DNA of 64,000 nt from Nannobrachium achirus (GCA_963921795.1 OY997641.1:61571000-61634999); one strand, 5' to 3'. Counted from the first letter of the stretch, positions 35,727 through 46,806 are shown. Numbers and translations: made by a program. The notes: generated by a model not told the origin, from the letters alone.

Positions 35727-36189
35727 GAACAAAACACAACTTCTTTGAGACATACTGCCATCTACTGATTGATGTAAAACAGTAATGGAACTGCAATGCA
35801 GACAAGAAGTGTTATTGCATGAAGTGAACGGTATGGACAATTCAATAAAAAGTTGGATTGGGGGTATGAGTCATAACATCATGTCCAAGGGTTGTACATG
35901 TGGGGCTTTGCCCATAATCCACCTCACAGTACAGAAACAGAAGATAGGTGTCAGCTACTATGTCTTATGGCCTTATGGCTCATGAACTGTTGGTTAACAA
36001 GGCAGTTATCAGTTGTTTATTGAAGCTTGTATGGTTTTTAGTGTCACATTTCTCGTACATAGGACATGGAATTGTCTTGTTGTCGATCAAAATGCATTTA
36101 ACTATCTGTCCTCTATACTGTGACTATAAGGACACAAAAGGCACGTATAAAAAAATTGTCTCAAGGTGCCCAATAGAAGAAAAAAAAGA

Positions 36190-36605
36190 CTCATTGATGT
36201 CCTTTCATTGATTTATTTGTCTCATTAAGTTTTGTCCTGTCTTTGTTAGCGTTAGGGAAATAGAATGGTAATTTCGTGCTAATCAGTCTAAAAGCACCAA
36301 TCTTTGCACAGATGTAGCCCAGGGCATGCTCTAATGATTGGAAATAATGAATGAAACAAATGCTTGCAATGGATTCAGCATCATGACAAACCCATAAAAC
36401 CCCAAAAATATATTTTCCTCCTGTATAGAAAGTCGATGGGAGCCCAACTTGATTTGGCCTCTGTGGCGACCCCAAAGGTCACCGACTCGGGCGCCCTTGC
36501 TAAATCATTAGAACAAGCCCTGGGCTACCTCTGTGCAAAATCTGGCGCTTTTAGACTGATTAGCACAAAAAAACTAACAACAGTTTCTTCCTTTATCATC
36601 TCAAG
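36190..36605. repeat. Dispersed inverted-repeat element (CGACCCC...GGTCACCGACTCGG family)
   Basis: The word GCACAGATGTAGCCCAGGGC (36306, minus-like) and its partner CTGGGCTACCTCTGTGCAAA (36520) face each other. GACTCGGGCGCCCTTGCTAA lies between. The same block recurs at 62380-62515 plus 63580-63720, and at 63810-63920. No coding function. Confidence 0.75.
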
Positions 36606-36884
36606 TTGACCTTTCCATTCTTCCACCCAAAACCTGATGTGTGTTTTCAGAGCTTCACAAGATTCAATTCTCCGATAGACTGTATTGTGGCCAGGTAAAA
36701 TTAATCTAAGCTAAATGCATCCATCTGCACCCCTCTTTGCCTTCTCCAAGTCTTGGACACTTCTATGAAAAAGTGCTTGCTCTAACCGTAACCACCTTCT
36801 GGATACTTGGAGTAACATTAATTCGACCAGTTGTGTGAATGTTTTGTTATTGCTGTTCATCTTTTAGACTAGGCTCATTCTAAC

Positions 36885-37025
36885 AGAAATGGCTGAAGGA
36901 TATCAGGGAGACAAGCTTCTCCAACTCCCTGGTAAGAGCTACTTTGTCTCGAGACATACTGTAAAACAAAATGTCCAAACCATCACCCATGGGAAGCTGA
37001 ATAATCTTCCCAATAGTCAATATAT
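36885..37025. repeat. Left inverted repeat flanking the OB-fold gene
   Basis: The reverse complement of this stretch (TTGACTATTGGGAAGATTAT, TCAGCTTCCCATGGGTGATG, GAGTTGGAGAAGCTTGTCTC, ATCCTTCAGCC) matches 39227-39350 with gaps. The two lie about 2.2 kb apart and point toward each other around the gene. Confidence 0.8.
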
Positions 37026-37259
37026 AAGTTAGCAATGAATGTTTTGTAAATAAGTTCATTTGATGGGGGCAGGTGTACGGAACAAGACAGACCAAAAAAC
37101 TTCAAAAAAGGACGATTTATTCTCTCTTTTTAGAAGATAGTTCAAAAAATGTAAAAGCAATGCCTAAAGCACCATGATAACTTAAAGCAGGCAATCAGTA
37201 CAAGTAGGCCTACTATCAGACTTCAGTGCCTTAGTGAAACTTCCAACACCATCAACCTT

Positions 37260-37432
37260 GATTGGCAGCCATCTTCTTTACTTCCAAACTGATAAGATGG
37301 TTTGGGGGGCGGGTAAACACATCTGAAATCAATCACGTTAACACTGCTTTTAAATGTTGGAGAGGGTCCATTAGGATTCATTGCTTTCTAACAGAAGTTG
37401 TAAGAGCAAGCAGACACATCAGCAAGAAGAAA
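37260..37432 (+). other. Putative 5' non-coding exon of the OB-fold gene
   Basis: Sequence ending AGCAAGAAGAAA before a canonical donor GTAAGTTCTC at 37433. Splicing to 37543 would place AAC directly before the ATG, giving an A at -3. The 5' limit is unknown. This is inferred from splice signals only. Confidence 0.5.
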
Positions 37433-37543
37433 GTAAGTTCTCATACTTGTCTTTATTTTCAATTGGTGCATATCTTTGAAAGAGGAAATGAATTAATGTT
37501 TTACATGTCAATTAAACTATTTCTCCATTTTCTTTGTTACAGC

Positions 37544-38993
37544 ATGTCAATCCAGGCAGCTCTTCAAGTAAACCCAGGACCTTACAGCAGGCCACCACCA
37601 CTCATTATAAAATTCGTTGACATTAAATCGGTCAATAAAATTGTAAAATGGGAGTTCACAGAAGGCGGCTGTAAGCCAACTGCGACCACAAAACAAGCAG
37701 TATGTGCCATTACTGACGGCTCGAAATGTGCCAAAGTAACCCTAGTTGAAGAGGTATATTATCAATTGCAGTGTATAGGCCTATATGAATTTGTTCAAAG
37801 TTGTGCAAATGTACATGTGTGAATGCACACGAACCCATACTAATTCACTTTTTTACCTGTGTTTCAGCTGTTGGACAAAGTGCAAGAGGGTGGCTCCTAT
37901 GCCGTAAAGGGCTACACCATCAAAGACGGAGCCATCCTGTTTAATAAGAACAGCCTGTTCTTCACCACATCAACCATAAACACAACAGCTGAGATGGAGG
38001 CAGAAGCCAGATCCACGCTGAACCCCCCTTCAACGGTGACCAGCTTGAGCAGCAAAGTCCTGGGCAAGCTGGTCACCGTTGAAGGGGTGATCACAGAGGT
38101 TAGTTCCCAAGTTTCAAGTACCGAATACAATGTAGAACTGCCATTTCTTAAAATGACTTGTCCTCACAAATTGCATTCCACTCTAAACATTTGCATTATT
38201 GTCTTTTTTTTTTTCCATGTACAGTTATCAATGATCCAGAGGGCTGGGACCAAGGATTACCCCTTGCGAAAACTTACCCTGCAAGAGGTAGTTATTTTTA
38301 AACTATTTTCAGGTTTAATGAACATTAAGTCACTGACAAGTCCTAAACATTTTGCTTTGCTGTACAGGATGGAACAAGCGTGAGGGTCACGCTGTGGAGG
38401 GAAGCTGTCCTGGAGACACTGGTCGTTGGGGACAGAATCATAATGACCCATGTGAAGGGGGTGGAGAGTAGCTACGGGTACCAGCTAAACGCCACTAATT
38501 TAACAACATTTAAGGTAACTAAACTGCATTATGATTTGTGTCTACAAAACTATACAGATGGTGTAATCTTGAGTTTGATATGTAGTCCTAGACTTGCCAT
38601 GTTGGACCAACACAAGCATTTCAATTTGTCTGATTGGCATAGAATTAATGATCAGACAACTTGAAACACCTGTGTTGGTCCCCAACACAACCCTAACCCC
38701 AGTGTAGAATACAAACCAATAGGCCTTTGGTAATGGCACTTTAGTAAAAGTATCTTTTTTTCCCCTTCTATGTCTTGCAGAAAGCAGATGGCCGACAGGC
38801 CCAGACGGTGGGCGTGTTGGGGACCATGGGCAACGGCGACATCCTACAGGTCCTTTTGGAAGACGGTCGAGTGCTGACCGTCTCCAGGGACCTGTGGGTT
38901 GAAGCCGTTGGCCATGGCCTTCCCCACACGCCCTACCTAGTCGACATTGAGGTCCAAGGAACAGAAATAAAGCTGGTGAACCCCTTCGCTTAG
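37544..38993 (+). CDS. RPA1-like tandem OB-fold single-strand DNA-binding protein, 287 aa, five coding exons
   Basis: Coding exons: 37544-37753, 37868-38098, 38225-38287, 38368-38514 and 38781-38993 (TAG). Each is bounded by AG and GT, and every junction is in phase 0. Exons encode 70, 77, 21, 49 and 70 residues. Residues about 20-115 look like a first OB fold (VCAITDGSKCAKVTLVEELL, YAVKGYTIKDGAILF). Residues about 130-220 look like a second (LGKLVTVEGVITE, YPLRKLTLQEDGTSVRVTLW, VVGDRIIMTHVKG), with order and spacing like RPA70 DNA-binding domains A and B. There is no zinc ribbon. The last exon (ILQVLLEDGRVLTV) may form a third small beta domain. The likely role is single-strand DNA binding. 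It is far shorter than RPA1 (about 600 aa), so it is an RPA1-related paralogue, a domesticated protein or an element-borne gene. The ATG was chosen because it directly follows an AG acceptor and has A at -3. Clean splice sites and an open frame argue that it is functional. Confidence 0.82.
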
Positions 38994-39094
38994 AGAGCCT
39001 CCCCCCCTTCGCATGGGTCATCGTCCAAGGACAGCTTCCCTCCCACACTTGATGTATTTTATTTTTTTTTTCAAATGCATTTAATTTGTCGTTA

Positions 39095-39104
39095 AATAAA
39101 TAAA
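39095..39104 (+). promoter_or_regulatory. Polyadenylation signals (overlapping AATAAA)
   Basis: Two AATAAA hexamers, at 39095 and 39099, lie about 105 bases after the stop codon of the OB-fold gene. A short T-rich stretch precedes them. Confidence 0.75.
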
Positions 39105-39127
39105 AGTTCAGACCCTTGCAGTTCTTG

Positions 39128-40310
39128 TTCCATTGTCCTTCCTTTCTGTGTAATTTCAGATTGTCATTTCTGGTTTTCTTTGTCATTTCACAATACAGAA
39201 ACTTGGCTAAGGTAAAACATGCATTGCTTGACTATTGGGAAGATTATTCAGCTTCCCATGGGTGATGGCTTGGCCCATCCACTTGGACAGTTTGTTGTCT
39301 TGAGACAATGTTGGAGAAGCTTTTCTCCCCAAATCCTTCAGCCATTTGTTAGAATGGGTCAGCTTCATATATTTTTCTTCAAATGCATTTAATTGGTGTG
39401 GCTGAAATGTCAAACCCTTGCAGTTCTTGTTCCATTGTCCTTTTGTGATTTTCTTTGTCATTTCACAATACAGAAACTTGGCTAAGGTAAAACATATGGT
39501 AAAGAGACTTCCTTTTCCATGTTTTCACTTCCTGTTACAGCCACATGGTCGGCTACAAACATTTAGCATGCTAAGGATGTGCACTACTTATATATTCAAG
39601 TGTTTAGATTATTCAGCTTCCCATGGGTGATGGCTTGGCCCATCCACTTGGACAGTTTGTCTTGAGACAATGTTGGAGAAGCTTTTCTCCCCAAATCCTT
39701 CAGCCATTTGTTAGAATGGGTCCGAGAACAGCTTCATATATTTTTCTTCAAATGCATTTAATTGGTGTGGTTGAAACGTCAAACCCTTGCAGTTCTTGTT
39801 CCTTTGTCATTTCACAATACAGAAACGTGGCTAAGGTAAAACATATGGTAAAGAGACTTCCTTTTCCATGTTTTCACTTCTGTTACAGCCACATGGTCGG
39901 CTACAAACATTTAGCATGCTAAGGATGTGCACTACTTATATATTCAAGTGTTTAGATTATTCAGCTTCCCATGGGTGATGGCTTGGCCCATCCACTTGGA
40001 CAGTTTGTTGTCTTGAGACAATGTTGGAGAAGCTTTTCTCCCCAAATCCTTCAGCCATTTGTTAGAATGGGTCCGAGGACAGCTTCATATATTTTTCTTC
40101 AAATGCATTTAATTGGTGTGGTTGAAATGTCAAACCCTTGCAGTTCTTGTTCCATTGTCCTTTTGTGATTTTCTTTGTCATTTCACAATACAGAAACTTG
40201 GCTAAGGTAAAACATATGGTAAAGAGACTTCCTTTTCCATGTTTTCACTTCCTGTTACAGCCACATGGTCGGCTACAAACATTTAGCACGCTAAGGAAAC
40301 TACAAATATC
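39128..40310. repeat. Tandem array made from the OB-fold gene's 3' flank
   Basis: Three and a half units, about 350-360 bp each. Shared words include CTTGCAGTTCTTGTTCCATT, AATACAGAAACTTGGCTAAG, CACATGGTCGGCTACAAACA and TTCCCATGGGTGATGGCTTG (39256, 39618 and 39968). Each unit also carries TTCAAATGCATTTAATT, which occurs once in the gene's own 3' UTR at about 39071. The right inverted repeat (39227-39350) is part of each unit. Confidence 0.9.
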
Positions 40311-40322
40311 TATAAATGTCCC

Positions 40323-40560
40323 TTTCCACTCTACTGATTGAGACAGCTGTGATTAAAGGCCTGTCTGTCATTGGCTGTTCTGTGGTGCTGCAAAGTAACC
40401 AAGTACATTTACTCAAGTATATACAAGTACTTGTACCTACAGTACAATTTTGAGGTACTTTTACTCTACTTTCCATTTTTGTTACATATACTCTACTATA
40501 AATACAGCATTTGACAGCCTCAGTTACTTGTTACTTTGCAGATTTTATTATTAATAAAAA
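40323..40560. mobile_element. AGTACTT-rich interspersed repeat, copy 4
   Basis: Paralogous to 7717-8030 (TACTGATTGAGACAGCTGTG, AAGTAACCAAGTACATTTAC). It lacks the 73-bp insertion seen there. A (CGCA)n tract follows at 40603-40640. Confidence 0.65.
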
Positions 40561-41035
40561 ACATAGATGGACCACTGCTATGAAGTTGATCTACAATGTG
40601 CACACGCACGCATGCACGCACGCACGCACGCACGCACACACGCACACACACAAACAACTGTTACTGTGTTACTGTGGAGACGTTTGCTTGTATTTGTCTT
40701 TGAGACATGTTTTGTAGTGTTTTAGAAATTTTACTTAAAAAGAATAAGGTTTTAGGATCCCGGGCAATGGGATTTACAGTATATATCCTAGAACCCGCAG
40801 GGACAATCAGCCGTATTAGTGGTTGTTGTTGGTTTTCAGGGAGATATCACAACCAATGCATTTTCAAATCAGATCCACGAACACAATAAAAGTCATGCTC
40901 CACTCCTCAGTCTGGAGTGGCCACATAGAAGAACGACTTGGTTATAGACATAGTGGAGGACAGATGTGATCTGGGATTGTTAACCTACAGTATATGCACT
41001 CAATATACACCTCTAGAACACATAGAATATGTACA

Positions 41036-42022
41036 GTAAGGTTCAGTAGAGTACAGTAAAAGTACAGTAAGGTTCAGTAGAGTACAGTAAAGTACAGTAA
41101 GGTACAGTAAAGTACAATAAAGTACAGTAAAGTACAATTAAGTACAGTAAGGTACAGTGGAGTACAGTAAAGTACAGTAGAGTACAGTAAAGTACAGTAC
41201 AGTAGAGTACAGTAAAGTACAGTATAGTAAGGTACAGTAGAGTACAGTACAGTAAGGTATAGTACGGTACAGTAGAGTACAGTATAGTATAGTACAGTAA
41301 GGTACAGTACAGTAAGGTACAGTAGAGTACAGTAAAGTACAGTACAGTAAGGTACAGTACAGTAAGGTACAGTAGAGTACAGTAAAGTACAGTAAGGTAC
41401 AGTACAGTAGAATACAGTAAAGTACAGTACAGTAAGTTACAGTAGAGTACAGTAAAGTACAGTAAGGTACAGTAAAGTACAAAACAATACAGTAAGGTAC
41501 AGTAGAGTACAGTAAAGTACAGTAGAGTACAGTAAAGTACAATAAAGTACAGTAAAGTAGAATAAAGTACAGTAAGGTACAGTGGAGTTCAGTAAAGTAC
41601 AGTAAAGTACAGTATAGTAAGGTACAGTAGAGTACAGTACAGTAAGGTACAGTACGGTACAGTAGAGTACAGTATAGTATAGTACAGTAAGGTACAGTAC
41701 AGTACAGTAAGGTACAGTAGAGTACAGTACAGTAAGGTACAGTAGAGTACAGTAAAGTACAGTAAGTTACAGTAGAATACAGTAAAGTACAGTACAGTAG
41801 AGTACAGTAAAGTACAGTAAGTTACAGTACAGTACAGTAAAGTACAGTAAGTTACAGTAGAATACAGTAAAGTACAGTACAGTAGAGTACAGTAAAGTAC
41901 AGTAAGTTACAGTACAGTACAGTACAATACAGTACAGTACAGTACAGTACAGTACAGTAAGGTGCAGTACAGTATAGTAAGGTACAGTACAATACTGTAA
42001 GGTACTGTACCTTACAGTACCT
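41036..42022. repeat. AGTAC-rich satellite, about 1 kb
   Basis: Built from five-base words AGTAC, AGTAA, AGTAG and GGTAC in irregular order. The long minus-strand frame (YCTVLYCTLL pattern) merely reflects the period and is not a gene. Confidence 0.95.
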
Positions 42023-42059
42023 TAAAGTATCCTATTTGTTGGGTTGAAAGCGAGCCCAC

Positions 42060-42180
42060 ACTGTTTCGAAGGAACAGTATTTCTAGTTGTTATAAATATT
42101 TTTGTAAAAGTCTATGGCGAAAATGAATGGGGAATGACGTAGTGACCCCAGGAATCAACTTCCGCTGCGATGCTCTATTC
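42060..42180. repeat. Module shared with the foldback elements at 7 and 62 kb
   Basis: TTGTAAAAGTCTATGGCGAA, AATGACGTAGTGACCCCAGG and CTTCCGCTGCGATGCTCTAT match the reverse complement of 6976-7050. Confidence 0.7.
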
Positions 42181-42465
42181 AATTGTATTTTTGTCATTGG
42201 CTTTTATAGGCTTTGAAGTTGCACATGGCAGATATGACACATAACCTAAATAATAGATTGCAGATCAGCCATTTCCACTACTTTTGAACATGTTTGAAAA
42301 TATATGAACATTTTTAAAAATTGAATCATTATGACGATTATGACAAAATAATTGTGATTAGACGATTATGTGATAATCGTGACAGGCCTATATAGGATAG
42401 GATTACCACAGCAGTGACAACATTGACTAAACCAGGACTAAACTAGGACTGCTATAAATGTAGAG

Positions 42466-43026
42466 CAGGGGTTCCCAAACTTTTTTGTCTCAGGGCACCC
42501 CATAAATATTTTCTTTAATCTGAGGCACCCCTACATTATAATTTTCACTCCCAGCACCTTATATTTATAGCATATCGTCGTTGTCGGGTGGAAACCTTGT
42601 ATGTCCAAAACCGTTTGTTTTCTATTTATCATCTAGATTAGAACATGTACTAAACTAGTGAAAACAGCAGATCGCGAGGCGTTGTGTGCTTGTAGATCGG
42701 CTGTGTTCACTAGTTTTGTACGACAGTCTTGTATGATGAAGCAGGGCTTTGCTTTACCAAAAGACGTAGGCCTACACATTTGAAACATGGAGATATGAGG
42801 TTTCTGCCCGACAGTGACGATATTTTAGTGATTATGTTACGAGGAAAACGTTGAGATAGTAGCCATTTTGGTTAGAACTGACTGAAAATAAATGTGTACT
42901 TCAAGTCTAAAATGATTTTTTCAAGTGTCCAAAGAAATTCCATATATTATCAAATGATCTCGCGGCACCCCTGGACTGGCGTCACGGCACCCCAGGGTGC
43001 CCCGTCACCCACTTTGAAAACCCCTG
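42466..43026. mobile_element. Complete hAT-type miniature element, 561 bp
   Basis: Ends CAGGGGTTCCCAAACTTTTT and CACTTTGAAAACCCCTG. The perfect TSD is ATGTAGAG (42458-42465 and 43027-43034). A partly degraded GATC...AGCTTGTAGATC palindrome lies at 42656-42712. Interior words GGCACCCC repeat near both ends. Confidence 0.92.
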
Positions 43027-43372
43027 ATGTAGAGAACATTAGATCTACAAACGGAGAGAACATCAGATCTATAAACGTAGAGAACATTAGATCTACAAAC
43101 GGAGAGAACATCAGATCTATAAACGTAGAGAACATTAGATCTACAAACGGAGAGAACATCAGATCTATAAACGTAGAGAACATTAGATCTACAAACGGAG
43201 AGAACATCAGATCTATAAACGTAGAGAATATTAGATCTACAAACGGAGAGAACATCAGATCTATAAACGTAGAGAACATTAGATCTACAAACGGAGAGAA
43301 CATCAGATCTATAAACGTAGAGAACATTAGATCTACAAACGGAGAAAACATCAGATCTATAAACAGAGACCA
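43027..43372. repeat. 48-bp minisatellite abutting the hAT element
   Basis: Seven units alternate GAGAACATTAGATCTACAAA and GAGAACATCAGATCTATAAA with CGGA or CGTA spacers. The array begins with the element's right TSD. Long frames on both strands exist only because 48 is a multiple of three. Confidence 0.93.
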
Positions 43373-43449
43373 GAGGTAACGTCAGATCTTTATTGAAGGT
43401 GGAAGACATTCAGGACAACATCAAGACTTCTGCATCACATCAACACATA

Positions 43450-43467
43450 CACGCACACGCACACACA

Positions 43468-43501
<34 letters not shown>

Positions 43502-43586
43502 TGCAGATAATCCACATTCTAGATCCTAGTTGTTTTAAAGAAACAGAAAATAAAAAAAATGAGCTAACGTTAATGATGGAACGAGA

Positions 43587-43617
<31 letters not shown>

Positions 43618-43660
43618 AGAGAGGAAAGAGAGGAGAGAAAGAGAGAAAGAGAGAGTGGGG
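43450..43660. repeat. (CA)n and (GA)n low-complexity tracts
   Basis: A CA tract at 43456-43502 and a GAGA-rich tract at 43583-43655, both in the 3' flank of srrt. No genes. Confidence 0.9.
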
Positions 43661-43712
43661 GTGGTAAAAAAAAAAGGTACTGATAAAAAATAAATCTTTT
43701 CTGGTGTGTTTT

Positions 43713-43783
43713 TTAAAAGAAGTCCATGTCCTCTGGAGCGTCCAGGTCTCTGTACTCAATGATGGACCTGGGGTCGCACCCCC
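43713..43783 (-). CDS. srrt: srrt (ARS2) last coding exon
   Basis: Reads [20 protein letters not shown] then DFF and stop, almost the same as the C-terminus of human SRRT ([20 protein letters not shown]). That tail is the family's conserved end, which in human ARS2 contacts the cap-binding complex. The acceptor is TTCCAG at 43784-43789; the segment is 71 nt and continues phase 1 from the exon at 45418-45549. The protein is a nuclear scaffold linking the cap-binding complex to RNA maturation and decay. Confidence 0.93.
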
Positions 43784-43789
43784 CTGGAA

Positions 43790-43925
<136 letters not shown>

Positions 43926-43987
43926 GTCAGTTGTCATCCTGCTAGGGACAGAAAACAACAAGACTCCATCTTTCATGTCATGGAGGC

Positions 43988-44430
43988 CAGGCGTGTTCAA
44001 AGTGTGGCCCGGAGGACCAATGTGGCCTGAGGACCAATCTTATACGGTCCTTCATTCCTACATATTATTATAAACAGCCTGCCAGCACCAGAGTATAATT
44101 TGTCAGGATTCCTTGTTCCCTGTTGTTCCCTGAATGGGTCAAAGAAAGGATGTTTTATTGTATTTTGTACCTTGCATGTCTGGTTACATTGCTTAATGTG
44201 AAATAAGGCAGTTATTTGTGTTTTGTTCAGAGCATACACCTGACAGATATTTTGGTATTACATATTGATGATGATAGTTAAATAAAATCGAATAAATGTG
44301 ATGCATATGTACAGTATGTGACTTAGTTATGGTTCGACCAAAAGTACATGTCAGGAGATGTAGTCGGTCCTTGGATGTTTTAATATTTTCTAATGCGGGC
44401 CTCTTTGAAAACAGTTTGGACACCCCTTTA
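43988..44430. mobile_element. hAT-like element in an srrt intron
   Basis: Left end CAGGCGTGTTCAAAGTGTGG; right end CAGTTTGGACACCCCT, an imperfect inverted counterpart. No clean TSD was found. Non-coding. Confidence 0.6.
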
Positions 44431-44602
44431 ATGACATTCAGGGGGTCCAACTAAATAGTAGACACCCCTGAGTTTGGACACCCCCGACTGTCATGAAATC
44501 TATAAGATGACTGAGTCTCCACCAATCCCATTATAAGAGACTCTTCCAACTCCAGCAGACGTGCAACTAGACTGCATTCACTTCAGCACAAACTGTATGG
44601 TC

Positions 44603-44900
44603 CAGTGGTTCTCAACCAGTGGTCCGGGGACCACCAGTGGTCCTTGAGGAGGTTCCAGGTGGTCCCCAGCTAAATGATGGAGAGTTGGTAACCAAATGGG
44701 CCCTTATCGAGTTGAACATCAATATAATAACTTAATTTACTAGAAGTAGAAGAAAATGTATTTTGATCAATGTTTGCCTGTTTATCTCTCCTATGGCAGT
44801 GGTTCTCAACCTGTGGGTCGGGACCCCCAGGTGGTCCCCAGATGATTAACTTAATGTGCAACATTGTTTTCTCACTCAACAGTAAACAAACCAACATAAA
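44603..44900. mobile_element. hAT-end fragments (CAGTGGTTCTCAAC type)
   Basis: CAGTGGTTCTCAACCAGTGG starts at 44603 and CAGTGGTTCTCAACCTGTGG at 44797, both typical hAT termini. Related sequence (GGTCCCCAGCTAAATGATGG) occurs inverted at 56170-56240. No partner end or TSD was found. Confidence 0.55.
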
Positions 44901-45014
44901 GTTTAAGTGTATAGAGGGTATATGCACATTTCTAAAGTGACAATTTAAGGACTTTTTAATACCTCTAAAATGACAAATTTAAACATTGGCCAAACTGTCA
45001 AATATTAGAGGCAG

Positions 45015-45085
45015 AAAGACAATCTACATGCTCACAACGGCTCGTGTTGCGAGGCGTTGTGAGCATGTAGATCTGCTATTCTCAC
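45015..45085. repeat. Palindrome, GATCTACAAGCTC family (ATGC variant)
   Basis: AATCTACATGCTCACAACG and CGTTGTGAGCATGTAGATC. The usual AAGCTC/GAGCTT is changed to ATGCTC/GAGCAT in both arms at once. Confidence 0.85.
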
Positions 45086-45417
45086 AATAGAACCGTGTTA
45101 TACACAATGTAATGCATCAACTCGTCTAATGGTGGTTCCGTGGCTCAATTGCTGAACAAATAATGAACCTTGATGTGAAAAAGGTTGAAAAAACTGCTGT
45201 AGTCGACCGACGGAACATAGTTTTTTGTGAATATTAAGTAGTGTAAAACACTTCTGCAACAGCCTGCCACTGTTCCTCTAAAGTTGAATGTAAATAATGT
45301 TTTTGTTTGGGATTGTTTGTAGTTGCTTATTTTGGGCTTGCTTTCAAGATTCTTTTGAAAATAGCTGATGGAATAGAGTTAGGGTTAGGGTTGGGGGGTG
45401 GGGGCAGGCACTCCTAC

Positions 45418-45549
45418 CTGTTGTTGTTGTTCCATGGTGGGGGGGGGGGGGGGGGGGTTTCCCAGGATAACCTCCTGACCCATGACCTCTGAAGTTGTCA
45501 AAGTTCCCGCGCCCCGCCCCAAACTGGTTGCCCGGGTAATGAGGACCAC
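45418..45549 (-). CDS. srrt: srrt exon, Gly-rich C-terminal region
   Basis: 132 nt, phase 1 at both ends. Reads [20 protein letters not shown] then [12 protein letters not shown], matching human SRRT GGPPYPHAPYGAGRGNYDAF/RGQGGYPGKP. The acceptor is TGCGTCAG and the donor CAG/GTAGGA. Odd point: right after GGYPGKP a run of 19 C (plus-strand G at 45439-45457) encodes extra prolines, then HHGTTTTG up to the donor, in place of the human RNRM. This run is probably length-variable, so the frame across it is the least certain part. Confidence 0.85.
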
Positions 45550-45555
45550 CTGACG

Positions 45556-45721
<166 letters not shown>

Positions 45722-45941
45722 AGTATGTGAAACGTCATACTGACAGTCCGTCTGGACGTGTACACATTTTTACGGTCTATGGGTTTGAGCGATGTCATTA
45801 ATCCCATATCTAACAGGACTTCATATGGGAATGCCCATATATGGAGGCCACATCGGCCACATACTGGCACACTAACAGAATCCATATATGGCCAAGACAG
45901 CCCATATCTGTGTGGCTGGTTCTACAGACAGGGATGTAAGG

Positions 45942-46424
45942 CAGACCTGGGCATTGTGCGGACCGGAGGCCGTATGCGGCCCCTTGGTTCACTCTGACCG
46001 GCCCTTGTAGGGTTAATGGCAAATTACTAAATAAACACATTTTCTAATTTTACCTCATGCATGGACTAAAGCTGCATTTCTATTATTTTGAAGTCTTTTA
46101 TTCACGTACATATGGACGCAATGCGTACATCAGCATGTGTGCGTGTCCATTGGATGTTGTCTCAATAACAAGCAGGTGGTCAGACTGGTCACACGTCAAG
46201 ACGACCTGCTTTACCTTACCCATCAAAATGGCTAAAGTGGCTAAAAAAAGAAAAGTCGATGCCGAATGCCGGGTTTTCAACAAAAAATGGGCTGCTAAGT
46301 ATTTATTTAGTCGGAGGTAAAGCTGTGTGTTAAGTTTGTGAGGAGCACTGCCTTTTGGCCCGGCCCTCCACAATATGTTCTGTTGTTCATGTGGCCCCAT
46401 GGAAAAAATAATTGCCCACCCCTG
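45942..46424 (+). mobile_element. hAT-Charlie-like deletion derivative with a transposase N-terminus
   Basis: Ends CAGACCTGGGCA and TTGCCCACCCCTG. The perfect TSD is ATGTAAGG (45934-45941 and 46425-46432). At 46228-46320 the plus strand reads MAKVAKKRKVDAECRVFNKK then WAAKYLFSRR and stop, the start of the transposase family that also gave GTF2IRD2-type proteins. The catalytic part is absent. It lies in an srrt intron, in the opposite orientation to the gene. Confidence 0.88.
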
Positions 46425-46698
46425 ATGTAAGGGCATAAAATACATACAATACATTGTATGTATGATGACAGATGTCATAGACATCATAGGACTTTCACAT
46501 GACAAATAACTGACTAAACATGTTTGGGCTCTCACAGCATATCTCCATATACAGTACATGGATCTCCATATATGGGTACCAGGGGTCTCCATATATGGGT
46601 AACTGGTCCGATATACATCACTGGCCAGATGGCCAAGACATGTCACTTGTCGCCCTGAGGAGTCTAATATTATACTAATTATAATATGCTATCATTTC

Positions 46699-46806
<108 letters not shown>

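Noticed and set aside
38542-39186. 214-aa minus-strand frame over the OB-fold gene's last exon
   Set aside because: Antisense shadow. The plus strand has precise splice sites and a domain match.
41138-41542. 134-aa minus-strand frame of YCTVLYCTLL repeats
   Set aside because: A product of the AGTAC-rich satellite; its period of five bases simply avoids stops.
42894-43409. Frames of 130-160 aa on both strands (NIRSTNGE and DLMFSPFV repeats)
   Set aside because: The 48-bp minisatellite is a multiple of three, so all frames stay open. The flanking part is hAT element sequence.
44325-44360. GGTTCGACC word resembling a tRNA B box
   Set aside because: No matching A box or cloverleaf could be built around it.
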